Positions 15,999 to 24,287 of a DNA stretch of 26,698 nt are shown piece by piece; position 1 is the stretch's first letter; each line of letters opens with the position of its first letter. The notes under the pieces were generated by a model, which was given only the letters and a program-made list of their open reading frames with translations, searched no databases and was not told where the DNA came from. Source of the DNA: Anaerolineaceae bacterium UBA1415 (GTDB lineage Bacteria; Chloroflexota; Anaerolineae; Anaerolineales; Anaerolineaceae); the NCBI GenBank assembly GCA_002305635.1, contig DBPR01000018.1:2564-29261 (forward strand), read 5' to 3'. The position numbers and the translations under genes are program-made.

Positions 15999-17036
15999 AT
16001 GGAAGCTACTCTAACCCCTAAAGACCCGTCGAAAAAACCCTTCAATTGGGCTGAATTTTTGTTGAATAACGCGATCGCGATCATTTTGATCCTGCTTTTG
16101 GTGGTCATCGTTATCATCGAGCCCCGATTCCTCTCCATTGTGAACTTCCGCAACATCCTGGCGCAGGCTTCAACACGCCTGATCTTCGCCCTTGGTGTCG
16201 GCGGCATCATTATCGCCAAAGGTACGGACCTCTCGCTTGGCCGCCAGGTTGGTATTGCCGCGGTCATCTCTGCCTCTTTGCTGCAGGCTGTGGATTATGC
16301 CTACCGTATGTATCCTGACCTGCCTAAACTGCCCATCATTGTCCCTGTTCTGGCGGTGATCGCGATCACGGCGATCCTTTCCGGCGTAAATGGCTTTGTG
16401 GTTGCGAAACTGAAGGTCGATCCCTTTGTAGCCACACTGGGTATGCAGGTCATCGCTTTTGGCCTGACCTCAATCTACTTCGACCGCCCTCCTTATGGCG
16501 CTCAGCCGATCGGAGGTTTGGACAGAGGCTTCATGAACTGGGCTCAGGGTGCCCTCAAAATTGGGTCTTTTAACATTCCCTATCTGATCATTTATGCGAC
16601 GATTGTGGCCATCTTGGTCTGGGTTCTTTGGAATAAGACCCGTTTCGGCAAAAACATGTACGCTGTGGGTGGAAATATTGAGGCCGCCACCGTGTCTGGT
16701 GTCAATGTTTTCAAGGCGCTGATGTCCACATACATTTTTGCTGGTGTTTTGTATGGACTGGGCGGCGCGCTCGAGGCTGCCCGCGTCGGATCGGCCACCA
16801 ACCGAACCGGTGAAGGTTATGAGCTGGACGCGATCGCAGCTTGTATTGTCGGTGGGCTTTCCTTTAACGGTGGGATTGGTACCGTGCCCGGGATCATCTT
16901 TGGAACGTTGATCTTCATGGTTATCAGCTATGGTTTGAACTTTATTGGCATCAGTCCCTATCTGCAGTATATTGTGAAAGGTCTTATCATTATCATCGCT
17001 GTAGCTATCGACTCAAGAAAGTACAACAAGCGCTAA
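15999..17036 (+). CDS. mglC: Galactose/methyl-galactoside ABC permease
   Basis: This 345-aa membrane permease of the Mgl importer probably forms a homodimer and is driven by MglA. It has about eight to ten hydrophobic segments after a short cytosolic N-terminus. The C-terminal half carries NKTRFGKNMYAVGGN, ATVSGVNV and the YELDAIAACIVGG segment, nearly as in E. coli MglC, and it ends with AVAIDSRKYNKR. GAGG precedes the ATG at 15999 by 7 nt, and mglA ends 14 bp upstream. It is the last gene of the operon, followed by a bidirectional terminator shared with rplT. Confidence 0.95.
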   Translation: MEATLTPKDPSKKPFNWAEFLLNNAIAIILILLLVVIVIIEPRFLSIVNFRNILAQASTRLIFALGVGGIIIAKGTDLSLGRQVGIAAVISASLLQAVDYAYRMYPDLPKLPIIVPVLAVIAITAILSGVNGFVVAKLKVDPFVATLGMQVIAFGLTSIYFDRPPYGAQPIGGLDRGFMNWAQGALKIGSFNIPYLIIYATIVAILVWVLWNKTRFGKNMYAVGGNIEAATVSGVNVFKALMSTYIFAGVLYGLGGALEAARVGSATNRTGEGYELDAIAACIVGGLSFNGGIGTVPGIIFGTLIFMVISYGLNFIGISPYLQYIVKGLIIIIAVAIDSRKYNKR

Positions 17037-17092
17037 TGCTGTCATGAGCTGCTTCTGAGACAGCTGTGAATAACAACCAGCTGATGAAGAAT

Positions 17093-17124
17093 AAAAAAAC
17101 CCCGGGATTTCACCGGGGTTTTTT
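17093..17124. terminator. Bidirectional terminator, mglC (+) / rplT (-)
   Basis: Stem CCCCGG/CCGGGG with loop GATTTCA is flanked by A7 on the left and T6 on the right. It therefore works for both convergent transcripts. Confidence 0.92.
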
Positions 17125-17148
17125 GTGTTTTGAGGGTTTTGCTTTTGC

Positions 17149-17496
17149 TTAAGCCAGCGCGGTTTGAACAACGGCGGCGAAAGCTTTTGAATCGTGCACA
17201 GCCAGGTCGGCAAGCATTTTGCGATTGATGATGATCTGGTGTTTGCGCATGCCAGCGATCAGACGGCTGTAGGTTGTGCCGTTCAGACGGGCAGCGGCGT
17301 TGATGCGGGCGATCCAAAGACGGCGCAGATCGCGTTTGCGGTTGCGGCGGTCGTTATAGGCATACCACTGGGCATGCAGGAAAGCCTCATTCGCTCGCTT
17401 GAAAAGCTTGCTGTAGGTACCGCGATAACCACTGTTGTGGGCGATCAGCCGTTGGTGACGGCGTCGGCGGTTTGGTCCACTTTTAACTCTTGTCAT
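17149..17496 (-). CDS. rplT: Large ribosomal subunit protein bL20
   Basis: This 115-aa basic protein binds 23S rRNA early in 50S assembly; in several bacteria it also represses its own operon. Typical bL20 features run end to end: MTRVKSGPNRRRRHQRLI, the GYRGTYSKLFKRANEAFLHAQ helix, NRKRDLRRLWIARINAAAR, and the C-terminal domain NGTTYSRLIAGM. rpmI lies upstream on the same strand with a 95-bp gap. The pair reads as a bicistronic unit ending at the terminator shared with mglC. infC, normally first in the operon, is 3 kb away. Confidence 0.97.
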   Translation of the reverse strand: MTRVKSGPNRRRRHQRLIAHNSGYRGTYSKLFKRANEAFLHAQWYAYNDRRNRKRDLRRLWIARINAAARLNGTTYSRLIAGMRKHQIIINRKMLADLAVHDSKAFAAVVQTALA

Positions 17497-17591
17497 AATA
17501 AAAACTCCTTTGTGGTCCCCTGGGCGTCAGACTTTTGGTCTCGTTGCAAACACCCAACAGCCACACTAAACCGATGGTGACAGGACAGTCT

Positions 17592-17828
17592 TTAGTCCTT
17601 TTTGCTCATATAGGGAGCCAGGCGCTTAATGTGCTTGACCAGGCCGTTGCTGTTGACCTCAATCGTTTCAGCGAGCAAATATTTTGTTCGCGTTGAAGTA
17701 TTGCGGCGCAAGTGGCCCTTTCCGATCTTGGTACGAACAACTTTGCCGGTACCGGTCATGCGGAAGCGTTTGGACGTCGCCTTATGAGTCTTGATTTTGT
17801 ATTTTCCACTACTTTGTTTACGTGGCAC
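17592..17828 (-). CDS. rpmI: Large ribosomal subunit protein bL35
   Basis: This 78-aa basic protein of the 50S subunit is recognised by KIKTHKATSKRFRMTGTGKVVR and RNTSTRTKYLL. It is slightly longer than the usual 65 or so residues, with an inserted QSSGKY near the N-terminus and a longer tail. The open frame begins at a TTG at 17834, but GAGGAG is only 1 nt before it. The GTG at 17828 lies 7 nt after that Shine-Dalgarno and gives MPRK, close to the family start MPK. A 9-bp hairpin sits just before the ribosome site. rplT follows. Confidence 0.93.
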   Translation of the reverse strand: MPRKQSSGKYKIKTHKATSKRFRMTGTGKVVRTKIGKGHLRRNTSTRTKYLLAETIEVNSNGLVKHIKRLAPYMSKKD

Positions 17829-17852
17829 GATCAAACTCCTCTATAATTAATT

Positions 17853-17881
17853 CGACGGCTGAGAGCAAAGCGCAGCCGTCG
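17853..17881 (-). promoter_or_regulatory. Leader hairpin upstream of rpmI
   Basis: CGACGGCTG/CAGCCGTCG is a perfect 9-bp stem with an 11-nt loop, ending about 10 nt before the rpmI Shine-Dalgarno. There is no U-tract, so it is not a terminator. It could be an L20-type autoregulatory target, by analogy with other bacteria. Confidence 0.45.
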
Positions 17882-17897
17882 CTTGACGCAAGCAATA

Positions 17898-17925
17898 ATA
17901 TTACCAGAGAATCGCCAAAAGTCAA
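17898..17925 (-). promoter_or_regulatory. Likely rpmI-rplT promoter
   Basis: On -, TTGACT (17925-17920) and TAATAT (17903-17898) are 16 bp apart. It lies 12 bp inside the insertion-sequence end, so rpmI-rplT can be transcribed without infC. Confidence 0.5.
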
Positions 17926-17937
17926 TCATTTCGCATT

Positions 17938-19276
17938 AGTTCATCTAAAATGTTACTGAAATGCTATCGTTAGTTCAAATGAAAATGTTACCGAGGGAAC
18001 GATGGCAGAAACAGATCCTATGACTATAAATGAACGACGAAAATATATCCATAAAATATGGGGTGTCTATCGAAAAGCCCGTAAATCTGAGAAATCAGCT
18101 ATTTTAGACCAGGCTGAACAGGTCACCCAAATGCATCGGAAGTCCCTTATCCGTATTCTAAACGGTCGCCTATCACGCAAGAAAAGAAGTTCTGAGAGAG
18201 GAAAAACGTATAGTACAGATATTCAGGACATTATTCATATCATTGCCAAAAGCCTTGATTATCCATGCGCGGAACGCCTCACACCTTGTTTGGTATCCAT
18301 GGCCCAACAGCTGGAATACCATCATGAACTAAAAACCGATGCGAAAATACTTGAACAATTAGCAGCCATAAGCGTTTCTACTGTCAAACGGATATTGAAG
18401 AAACGCGACAAGGACGAATACAAACTCGCCTTTCGAAAAGCACCCCGTAAACCAAAAACAGGATTGGTCTCTCTAATTCCAATACATATTATCCCCAGAG
18501 ATACAAGCCAGCCAGGGCATTTTGAAGTGGATACGGTTCTTCATTGTGGTCAGAACCTGTCAGGCTCCTATGTAAATACGCTTCAACTGGTTGATATTGC
18601 CACTGGCTGGAGTGAAATTGTGGCGATTTGCGGAAGTTCCTATCAGGCAGTTCAAAATGGCTTTGACTTCATCTTTAGCCGTTTGCCTTTTCATCCCATA
18701 GAACTTCATCCAGACAATGGCTCTGAATTTATTAATCATTTTGTGTACAATCAGTGGAAAGAACTTTATCCAAATATCGAAGTCAGCAGATCAAAACCTT
18801 ACCGTAAAAATGACAACCGTTTTGTTGAAGAGAATAACAATAGTCTTATTAGAGCTTACATCGGTCATTCTCGCCTCGACAGTCTTGCCCAACTTGAATG
18901 TCTCCGCGAACTTTATGACAAGCTTTACATTTACCACAATTACTTTCAACCGAACATGAAGCTCCTTGCTAAAACAATCAATGAAAAACGCGTATCCCGT
19001 AAATATGATCTTGCCAGACCGCCTCTTACTCGTTTGCTTGAAACAGATGCCATTTCATCGGACAAAAAAGAAATCCTGTTAGCACATAAGCGTAGTATCA
19101 ATCCAATGAAACTACGCTTTGAAATAGAGGCTCTGATAAACAAGCTGCTGAAACTTCCCGGGTTAGAACCAGATGAAAAGCTGGACTATTATGAAACAAT
19201 TATCAATGTTAAAAAACCTTGAGTAACATTATCAAATGAACTAACGAAAAACCTTCGGTAACATTATCATTTGACT
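17938..19276 (+). mobile_element. Insertion sequence, about 1.34 kb, with paired sites at each end
   Basis: One transposase gene is bounded by imperfect inverted repeats of about 60 bp. Each end holds two copies of a 19-20-bp motif, AGTTCA...AATGTTAC: 17938-17956 and 17972-17991 on the left, 19223-19242 and 19258-19276 (inverted) on the right. The spacing is 35 bp at both ends. No target-site duplication could be recognised, so the outer limits are uncertain by some bases. The element lies between rpmI and the C69 gene. The family was not determined. Confidence 0.8.
18002..19222 (+). CDS. DDE (integrase-core) transposase
   Basis: The product is 406 aa. The N-terminal third is helical with HTH-like segments (EQVTQMHRKSLIRILNGR; AISVSTVKRILKKRD) for end binding. 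The integrase core has the acidic triad in HFEVDTVLH, ELHPDNGSEF and RFVEENNNSLIRAYIG. The C-terminal tail is basic and helical. The gene is uninterrupted and has GAGGG before its ATG at 18002, so it may be active. The stop at 19222 abuts the inner right-end motif. It resembles the integrase-type transposases of ISNCY- or IS481-like elements; I cannot choose between them. Confidence 0.9.
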   Translation: MAETDPMTINERRKYIHKIWGVYRKARKSEKSAILDQAEQVTQMHRKSLIRILNGRLSRKKRSSERGKTYSTDIQDIIHIIAKSLDYPCAERLTPCLVSMAQQLEYHHELKTDAKILEQLAAISVSTVKRILKKRDKDEYKLAFRKAPRKPKTGLVSLIPIHIIPRDTSQPGHFEVDTVLHCGQNLSGSYVNTLQLVDIATGWSEIVAICGSSYQAVQNGFDFIFSRLPFHPIELHPDNGSEFINHFVYNQWKELYPNIEVSRSKPYRKNDNRFVEENNNSLIRAYIGHSRLDSLAQLECLRELYDKLYIYHNYFQPNMKLLAKTINEKRVSRKYDLARPPLTRLLETDAISSDKKEILLAHKRSINPMKLRFEIEALINKLLKLPGLEPDEKLDYYETIINVKKP

Positions 19277-19502
19277 TGACACGTCATTTTTGCTGGAGTA
19301 ATTAATCCGAGCATTTCTCGCCAGGTATGTCAGATTTGGAGACCTGACAATGTGCCCCTTCTTTGCTTGTGCCCTTAATATTACTGAAATCTCCTTTTTG
19401 GTCAATTTTCCCTTCGACATGCAAATTTGCTTCAGTAACTCAAGGTTGATAATCCAGAAGAGTGAACTGTTTTAAGGTATGATAAACAAAAAAGGGCCGA
19501 TT

Positions 19503-20720
19503 ATGTGCGACACAATTGGACTGCTGACATCACCAAAAGCGCTTTTTGCAAAAAATAGCGACCGTTCTCCCAATGAGCCGCAGGCGGCTGAGTTTTACCC
19601 CGCGGCGGATCATGACCCCGACCAGGTGTTGAAAGCGACTTACATCACCATTCCACATATCAGCCATACCCACGCGCTGCTGCTCTCGCGCCCGACCTGG
19701 CTTTGGGGCGGTGAAATGGGTGTGAATGAGTTTGGCGTGTGCATTGGAAACGAAGCTGTTTTCACCAAAGGCAGGTACGCGAAAACTCGGCTGATCGGCA
19801 TGGACCTGGTGCGGCTTGGGCTGGAGCGCGCAGAAAGCGCCCGACAAGCTCGCGATATGATCATCAGCCTGCTGGAAGAACATGGTCAAGGCGGGAACTG
19901 CGGCTTTGATCATGAGTTCTTCTATGACAACTCCTTTCTGATCATGGATCGTGAGGAACTTTTTGTTCTCGAAACTGCCGGACGGGACTGGGTCTACAAG
20001 CAGATGCAGCGGGCGAGTATCTCCAACCGCCTGACCATTGGGTCGGATGGGGACGCTTACAGCACGGGAAAAGCCATCGATTTCCGTAAAACCCATCTCG
20101 AACCGCTCTATTCGCACTTTTCGGGTTCGGCCGACAGATTGGCGCAAACCAGAGCCTGCCTGGCAGATGCCAAAAACGCCGCAGATCTGATGCGCGCGCT
20201 GCGACAACACCGCGAAGACGTGCAAAACCCGCTGGCGCAGGGCAGTGTTGCCAGCCCCTGCATGCATGCCGGTGGAATGGTTGGCGACCACAGCACCGCC
20301 AGTATGATCGTGGAGCTGGGCGAGCAAATTCGCGTCTGGCTGACTGGCAGCTCAACGCCCTGTATCTCCCTGTTCAAGCCATGGGTGTTTGGCGCTGAGA
20401 TCAGCGCACCTGTTTTCGCTGGCGGGGATCCGAGCGCTGAGCGGTACTGGTTCGCGCGTGAAGCCTTTCATCGCCAGGCGATCGGGCGTGCCTTGCCTAA
20501 AGAATTCTATGCTGAACGCGATCTGCTGGAATCGGCATGGAGAGCCGAGGCAGATGATTCTAGCGAAGAAAGCCTGAGTGAGTTGACGCGCCGTGCAGCA
20601 GCCGAGGAAAGCGCCTTCTATGAGCGTTGGACGAGCCGATTGACTTCTCTGCCCATAAGTGGAACACGTCGTTTTCATCGATACTGGCAGAATAAAAATG
20701 CTGCCCTGGGCTCGCGTTAG
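19503..20720 (+). CDS. C69-family peptidase (dipeptidase/secernin type)
   Basis: This is a 405-aa N-terminal-nucleophile hydrolase. It starts MCDT, and Cys2 is the expected nucleophile exposed after Met removal. FAKNSDRSPNEPQ, the HALLLSRPTWLWGGEMGVNEFGV segment and GQGGNCG follow as in secernin/dipeptidase A proteins. Family members cleave dipeptides or release N-terminal residues; some secernin-like members lack proven activity. The frame opens at 19479, but only the ATG at 19503 puts Cys at position 2, and an AGGG precedes it. There is no signal peptide. It lies on + between the IS and infC, inside what is normally one ribosomal operon. No terminator was seen after it. Confidence 0.88.
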   Translation: MCDTIGLLTSPKALFAKNSDRSPNEPQAAEFYPAADHDPDQVLKATYITIPHISHTHALLLSRPTWLWGGEMGVNEFGVCIGNEAVFTKGRYAKTRLIGMDLVRLGLERAESARQARDMIISLLEEHGQGGNCGFDHEFFYDNSFLIMDREELFVLETAGRDWVYKQMQRASISNRLTIGSDGDAYSTGKAIDFRKTHLEPLYSHFSGSADRLAQTRACLADAKNAADLMRALRQHREDVQNPLAQGSVASPCMHAGGMVGDHSTASMIVELGEQIRVWLTGSSTPCISLFKPWVFGAEISAPVFAGGDPSAERYWFAREAFHRQAIGRALPKEFYAERDLLESAWRAEADDSSEESLSELTRRAAAEESAFYERWTSRLTSLPISGTRRFHRYWQNKNAALGSR

Positions 20721-20773
20721 AAAAAATTACAAACATACAAACCAAAAGTCTGGATTTTTAAGTGCATGTTTAA

Positions 20774-20803
20774 ACAAAAAAGGCTGTCCAAACAGGGCAG
20801 CCT
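20774..20803 (-). terminator. infC terminator
   Basis: Read on -, AGGCTGcCC-TGTTT-GGaCAGCCT (one internal mismatch) is followed by a run of T. It ends the infC transcript before it could reach rpmI. Confidence 0.8.
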
Positions 20804-20824
20804 CCTGATAAACTCGGTGAAACT

Positions 20825-21343
20825 TTAGTTGCGTTTTGGAGCCAGCATCATGAACATACTGCGCCCTTCCATGTTGGGGGCTTGTTCAATTTCGGCAACA
20901 TCCTGCAATTCCTCCGCGATCTCACGCAGGTCTTCGAGCGCTATCTCGGGGTAGGTGATCTCACGCCCTCTGAAGCGAATGGTAACGCGTACTTTCATGC
21001 CGCTTTCCAGCCAACGGCGCGCATCGCGAACTTTAAAACCCTGATGATGGTCGCTGGTCTTTGGACGCAAACGGATTTCTTTGATCTCAATCTTGGTCTG
21101 AGCTTTGCGGGCTTCGCGCTCTTTCTTTTCCTTCTCGTAAAGGAATTTACTGTAATTGATGATCTTGCATACGGGAGGGGTGGCGTTTGGAGCTATTTCA
21201 ACCAGGTCGAGCCCGACTTCATTGGCATGGCGCAGGGCTTGGTCAATATTGACGATCCCGACATTCTCTCCATTTTCGTCCACAAGGCGAACTTTCTCGC
21301 TTCGGATGCGTTCATTGATTCGATATTCTTGTTTACTGCTAAT
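20825..21343 (-). CDS. infC: Translation initiation factor IF-3, AUU start
   Basis: The product is 172 aa. It binds the 30S subunit, keeps subunits apart and checks start-codon choice. The N-domain reads YRINERIRSEKVRLVDENGENVGIV...LDLVEIAPNATPPVCKI; a lysine-rich linker follows, then the C-domain with LRPKTSDHH, RFRGREI and the tail MEGRSMFMMLAPKRN. A GTG at 21283 would remove the conserved RINERIR segment. Going upstream in frame there is no ATG, GTG or TTG before a stop, but ATT at 21343 sits 8 nt after AGAGGAG. IF-3 genes are known to use AUU for autoregulation. It has its own promoter and terminator and is separated from rpmI-rplT. Confidence 0.95.
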   Translation of the reverse strand: MSSKQEYRINERIRSEKVRLVDENGENVGIVNIDQALRHANEVGLDLVEIAPNATPPVCKIINYSKFLYEKEKKEREARKAQTKIEIKEIRLRPKTSDHHQGFKVRDARRWLESGMKVRVTIRFRGREITYPEIALEDLREIAEELQDVAEIEQAPNMEGRSMFMMLAPKRN

Positions 21344-21366
21344 CTTCTTTTCTCCTCTTAAATAAT

Positions 21367-21394
21367 TCTATAATACGATTTTGGCGTGCTGTAA
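21367..21394 (-). promoter_or_regulatory. Possible infC promoter
   Basis: On -, TTACAG (21394-21389) and TATAGA (21372-21367) are 16 bp apart. The predicted start near 21360 leaves a leader of about 17 nt that holds the Shine-Dalgarno. Confidence 0.35.
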
Positions 21395-21539
21395 TATTAC
21401 CATAGGCTAAATTGTTCCGTCAATAATCGGGCGAAGTTTCATTATGAAATGATTGATCCTGATTAGACCACTAAATGAGCACATAATGGGCGCAATTTTT
21501 TCGTTGAGGGTAAAATTAGCTGTGGAGGAATAAAAAACA

Positions 21540-22769
21540 ATGGACCTAAATAAAAATCTTGAAAAATATGCTGATCTGATCGTTAATATTGGGCTTGGTT
21601 TGCACGCTGGTGACAAACTGGGCATTCGCTTGAGCGAGCACTCTTTGCCGCTGGCTCGTCTGGTCGCGAAAAGGGCTTATGAGAAAGGTGTGAGTGAGAT
21701 CGACCTCGATTTTTCGGACGACTCAATTACGCTTGACCGCTTTTTGCACGCACCGGATGAAGCTTTTGAAAGCTTCCCGGAATATCGGGTCAATTTCCTT
21801 GAGAACCGCTATAAGGATAATTTCAATGTGCTTAGTCTGGCAGCGCCCAACCCGGATCTGCTGAAACCGGCCGATCCAGCGCGAATCGCGCAGTGGCAAA
21901 AAGTTGCGGGAAAGGCAAACAAGCCTCTGATGGCCTACACGATGCAAAACCGCGTCAAGTGGTGTATCGCTGCTGTGGCTTGCCCAGCCTGGGCTAAGGC
22001 TGCTTTCCCGGAACTGCCGGAGGAAGAAGCAATGGAAAAACTTTGGAAGAATATCTTCCTGGCAACCCGTATCGATCAGGATGACCCGATCCAGGCCTGG
22101 GAAGATCACGACCGGGAATTGAAGAAGCATGAGAAGTTCCTCAACGAAGCCCGTTTTGACCGCGTCCACTATAAAGGGCCCGGCACTGATCTGATGGTTG
22201 GCATGGTCAAAAACCATGTCTGGAAGGGCGGTTCCGGATTTAGCCAGAAGGGTGACCGCTTCTTCGCCAATATCCCGACCGAAGAGGTCTTCAGTATGCC
22301 GGATGCTGATCGGGTGGATGGCACCTTGCGCGCGACGATGCCTCTCTCGGTGCGCGGGCAGATCGTGGATGATTTCCACTTCGTCTTCAAGGACGGCAAG
22401 GTGGTTGAGTATGATGCCGGCGTTGGCAAACAGATCTTAGACGATCTACTGGCGATGGACGAAGGCGCGCGGCGGCTTGGTGAGATCGCGCTGGTGGCGG
22501 ACAACTCGCCGATCAGTAATACCGGGGTTTTGTTCAAGAACACTTTGTTCGACGAGAACGCCTCCTGTCACTTCGCTCTGGGCGCGGCTTACACCGAAAA
22601 CCTGGTCGGCTCGACCGAAAGAAGCGAAGAGGAAAACCGCAAGCTGGGCATGAACAACTCGCTGATCCACGTCGATTTCATGGTCGGCAGCAAAGACGTC
22701 ACCGTGACAGGCATTAAGGAAGACGGCACTGAGATCGTTTTGCTCAAAGACGGCGACTGGCAGATTTAG
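21540..22769 (+). CDS. M29-family aminopeptidase (AmpS/AmpT type)
   Basis: This 409-aa cytosolic metallo-aminopeptidase removes N-terminal residues from peptides. The N-terminal half is the substrate-access domain. The C-terminal half has the two-metal ligands: Glu in NIPTEEVFSMPDADRVDG, Glu in LGEIALVADNSP, His in ENASCHFALGAAY, and His and Asp in NSLIHVDFMVGS. The length equals that of known M29 enzymes. GGAGG lies about 11 nt before the ATG at 21540. It is a single gene followed by a terminator shared with trkH. With the C69 gene it suggests peptide use. Cleavage preference cannot be told. Confidence 0.94.
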   Translation: MDLNKNLEKYADLIVNIGLGLHAGDKLGIRLSEHSLPLARLVAKRAYEKGVSEIDLDFSDDSITLDRFLHAPDEAFESFPEYRVNFLENRYKDNFNVLSLAAPNPDLLKPADPARIAQWQKVAGKANKPLMAYTMQNRVKWCIAAVACPAWAKAAFPELPEEEAMEKLWKNIFLATRIDQDDPIQAWEDHDRELKKHEKFLNEARFDRVHYKGPGTDLMVGMVKNHVWKGGSGFSQKGDRFFANIPTEEVFSMPDADRVDGTLRATMPLSVRGQIVDDFHFVFKDGKVVEYDAGVGKQILDDLLAMDEGARRLGEIALVADNSPISNTGVLFKNTLFDENASCHFALGAAYTENLVGSTERSEEENRKLGMNNSLIHVDFMVGSKDVTVTGIKEDGTEIVLLKDGDWQI

Positions 22770-22782
22770 TTAATTGTTAGCG

Positions 22783-22817
22783 AAAAAACAGCATGGAGTC
22801 CGACCCGTGCTGTTTTT
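22783..22817. terminator. Bidirectional terminator, aminopeptidase (+) / trkH (-)
   Basis: A6, then ACAGCATG/CGTGCTGT (one T-G pair) with a 10-nt loop, then T5. It is flanked by the convergent stops at 22769 and 22836. Confidence 0.88.
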
Positions 22818-22835
22818 GTTTGGATTAACATTGCC

Positions 22836-24287
22836 TTATGTCTTTCGCCAGGTGGCGGGGGAGAAGAGGATCAGGACGGGGTAGATCTCGAGCCTGCCCA
22901 TGATCATTGCCAGGCACATGATCAGTTTGGTTCGGTCGTGCAGGTGGGCATAATCGACCGCTGGGCCGAGCAGGTCAAGATCGCCGCCGACGTTATTCAG
23001 GGTCGAGATGACGCCGCTGAAGGCACTGGCAAAAGTTTTAGTATCCAGGCTGATCAAGGCCAACAAAATGAGAAAAACCCCTAAATAAGTCATCAGGTAA
23101 AAGGCGATGCTGCGTTGTTCCTGATTCCCCAGCTCTCTGCCTTCAAATTTGATCGGCACTGCCCGATCCGGATTGACCATGCGGCGGATCTCCTGCCGGA
23201 TCGATTTGAGGAAGACTGCGATCCTGGCGACTTTAAGACCCGAACTGGTTGAGCCGCTCATGCCGCCTGAGAACATCAAGAAAAGCAAAACAACGTGGGT
23301 GATGACAGGCCAGGGACGAAAATCGACGGTGGTGTAGGCAGTGGTTGACAGGACGGAGGTAACGGTGAAAAATATGTCTTTCAACATGGTCCCAATTTGA
23401 TCGTAATAGGGTAACAAGCTGACAGCGATGATCAAAACTGCCAGGATCACGATGCCAAGATACCAGCGCAGCTCTTCGCTTTTGAGTACTTTCAGGCCTT
23501 TTCCGATCACGATCAGATAAAAGAAGTGATAACTCATTCCAAAGACAAGCATGGCGATCGCCAGCACGATCTCGACAGAATTGCTGCCGTAATGGGCGAC
23601 GGAATTGGGATAAAAATTGAAACCACCGGTTCCAGCCACACCCAGGGCGAGTAAGACGGAATCGAACCAGGGAACGCCGCCCAAACGCAATAAAACTATC
23701 AGAATGAGCATCATGATTATCATGGTGCCGGTAAGGATATAGATTGAACTGCTGACTCGCGATTCGAGCTTGCCAAAAGTTGGGCCCGGCAATTCGGCAC
23801 GCATGATGAAGATGCCTTTGGAGCCAAAAGTGGGCAGGATGCTGACGATGAAGACCAGCATGCCCATACCGCCCAATAGCAGGGTGAAACTGCGCCAGAA
23901 CAGGAGAGAACGCGGCAAACTGGTCAGGCTGGCCCGCAAAACGCTGGCGCCCGTGGTTGAAAAACCGCTGGTTGACTCGAAAAGTGCGTCGGTAAAAGAG
24001 CTGACCGCTCCACTGAAAAAGAAGGGCAAAGCGCCTGCCAGGGAGATGAGGCCCCATGCCAAAGCGACCAGGGCCAGGCCTTCGCGGGCGTAGAAGTCAT
24101 CTTCTTTTGGACGCTTGCGGCCTAAAAGCCATCCAACAGAAGCGATAAGCCCGATACTATATAAGAATCCGAGGGCGATCCTCGCGGCTTCACGATAGAA
24201 AAGGCTGACACCGATGGAAGGCAGCATCATAACAGCTACCACCATCAAAATGCGGCCAAGCAAAAAGCGGATCATGCCCAGGTTCAT
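22836..24287 (-). CDS. trkH: Trk-type potassium uptake channel subunit
   Basis: The product is 483 aa, the membrane subunit of a Trk/Ktr K+ uptake system. The four pore repeats are visible: SGFSTTGAS, AGTGGFNFYPNS, TSVLSTTAYTTVDF and LNNVGGDLDLLGP. FSGGMSGSTSSGLK lies between the third and fourth repeats and is the TrkH landmark. About ten hydrophobic helices surround the pore loops. Its start at 24287 overlaps the trkA stop by 4 nt (ATGA), so the two are translationally coupled. TrkA gates this channel in response to nucleotides. Confidence 0.95.
   Translation of the reverse strand: MNLGMIRFLLGRILMVVAVMMLPSIGVSLFYREAARIALGFLYSIGLIASVGWLLGRKRPKEDDFYAREGLALVALAWGLISLAGALPFFFSGAVSSFTDALFESTSGFSTTGASVLRASLTSLPRSLLFWRSFTLLLGGMGMLVFIVSILPTFGSKGIFIMRAELPGPTFGKLESRVSSSIYILTGTMIIMMLILIVLLRLGGVPWFDSVLLALGVAGTGGFNFYPNSVAHYGSNSVEIVLAIAMLVFGMSYHFFYLIVIGKGLKVLKSEELRWYLGIVILAVLIIAVSLLPYYDQIGTMLKDIFFTVTSVLSTTAYTTVDFRPWPVITHVVLLFLMFSGGMSGSTSSGLKVARIAVFLKSIRQEIRRMVNPDRAVPIKFEGRELGNQEQRSIAFYLMTYLGVFLILLALISLDTKTFASAFSGVISTLNNVGGDLDLLGPAVDYAHLHDRTKLIMCLAMIMGRLEIYPVLILFSPATWRKT

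Noticed and set aside
19530..20327. 265-codon open frame on - within the C69 gene
   Set aside because: It is a shadow of the C69 gene. No motif and no ribosome site.
21540..22769. Joint operon of infC and the M29 aminopeptidase
   Set aside because: They are divergent, infC on - and the aminopeptidase on +.
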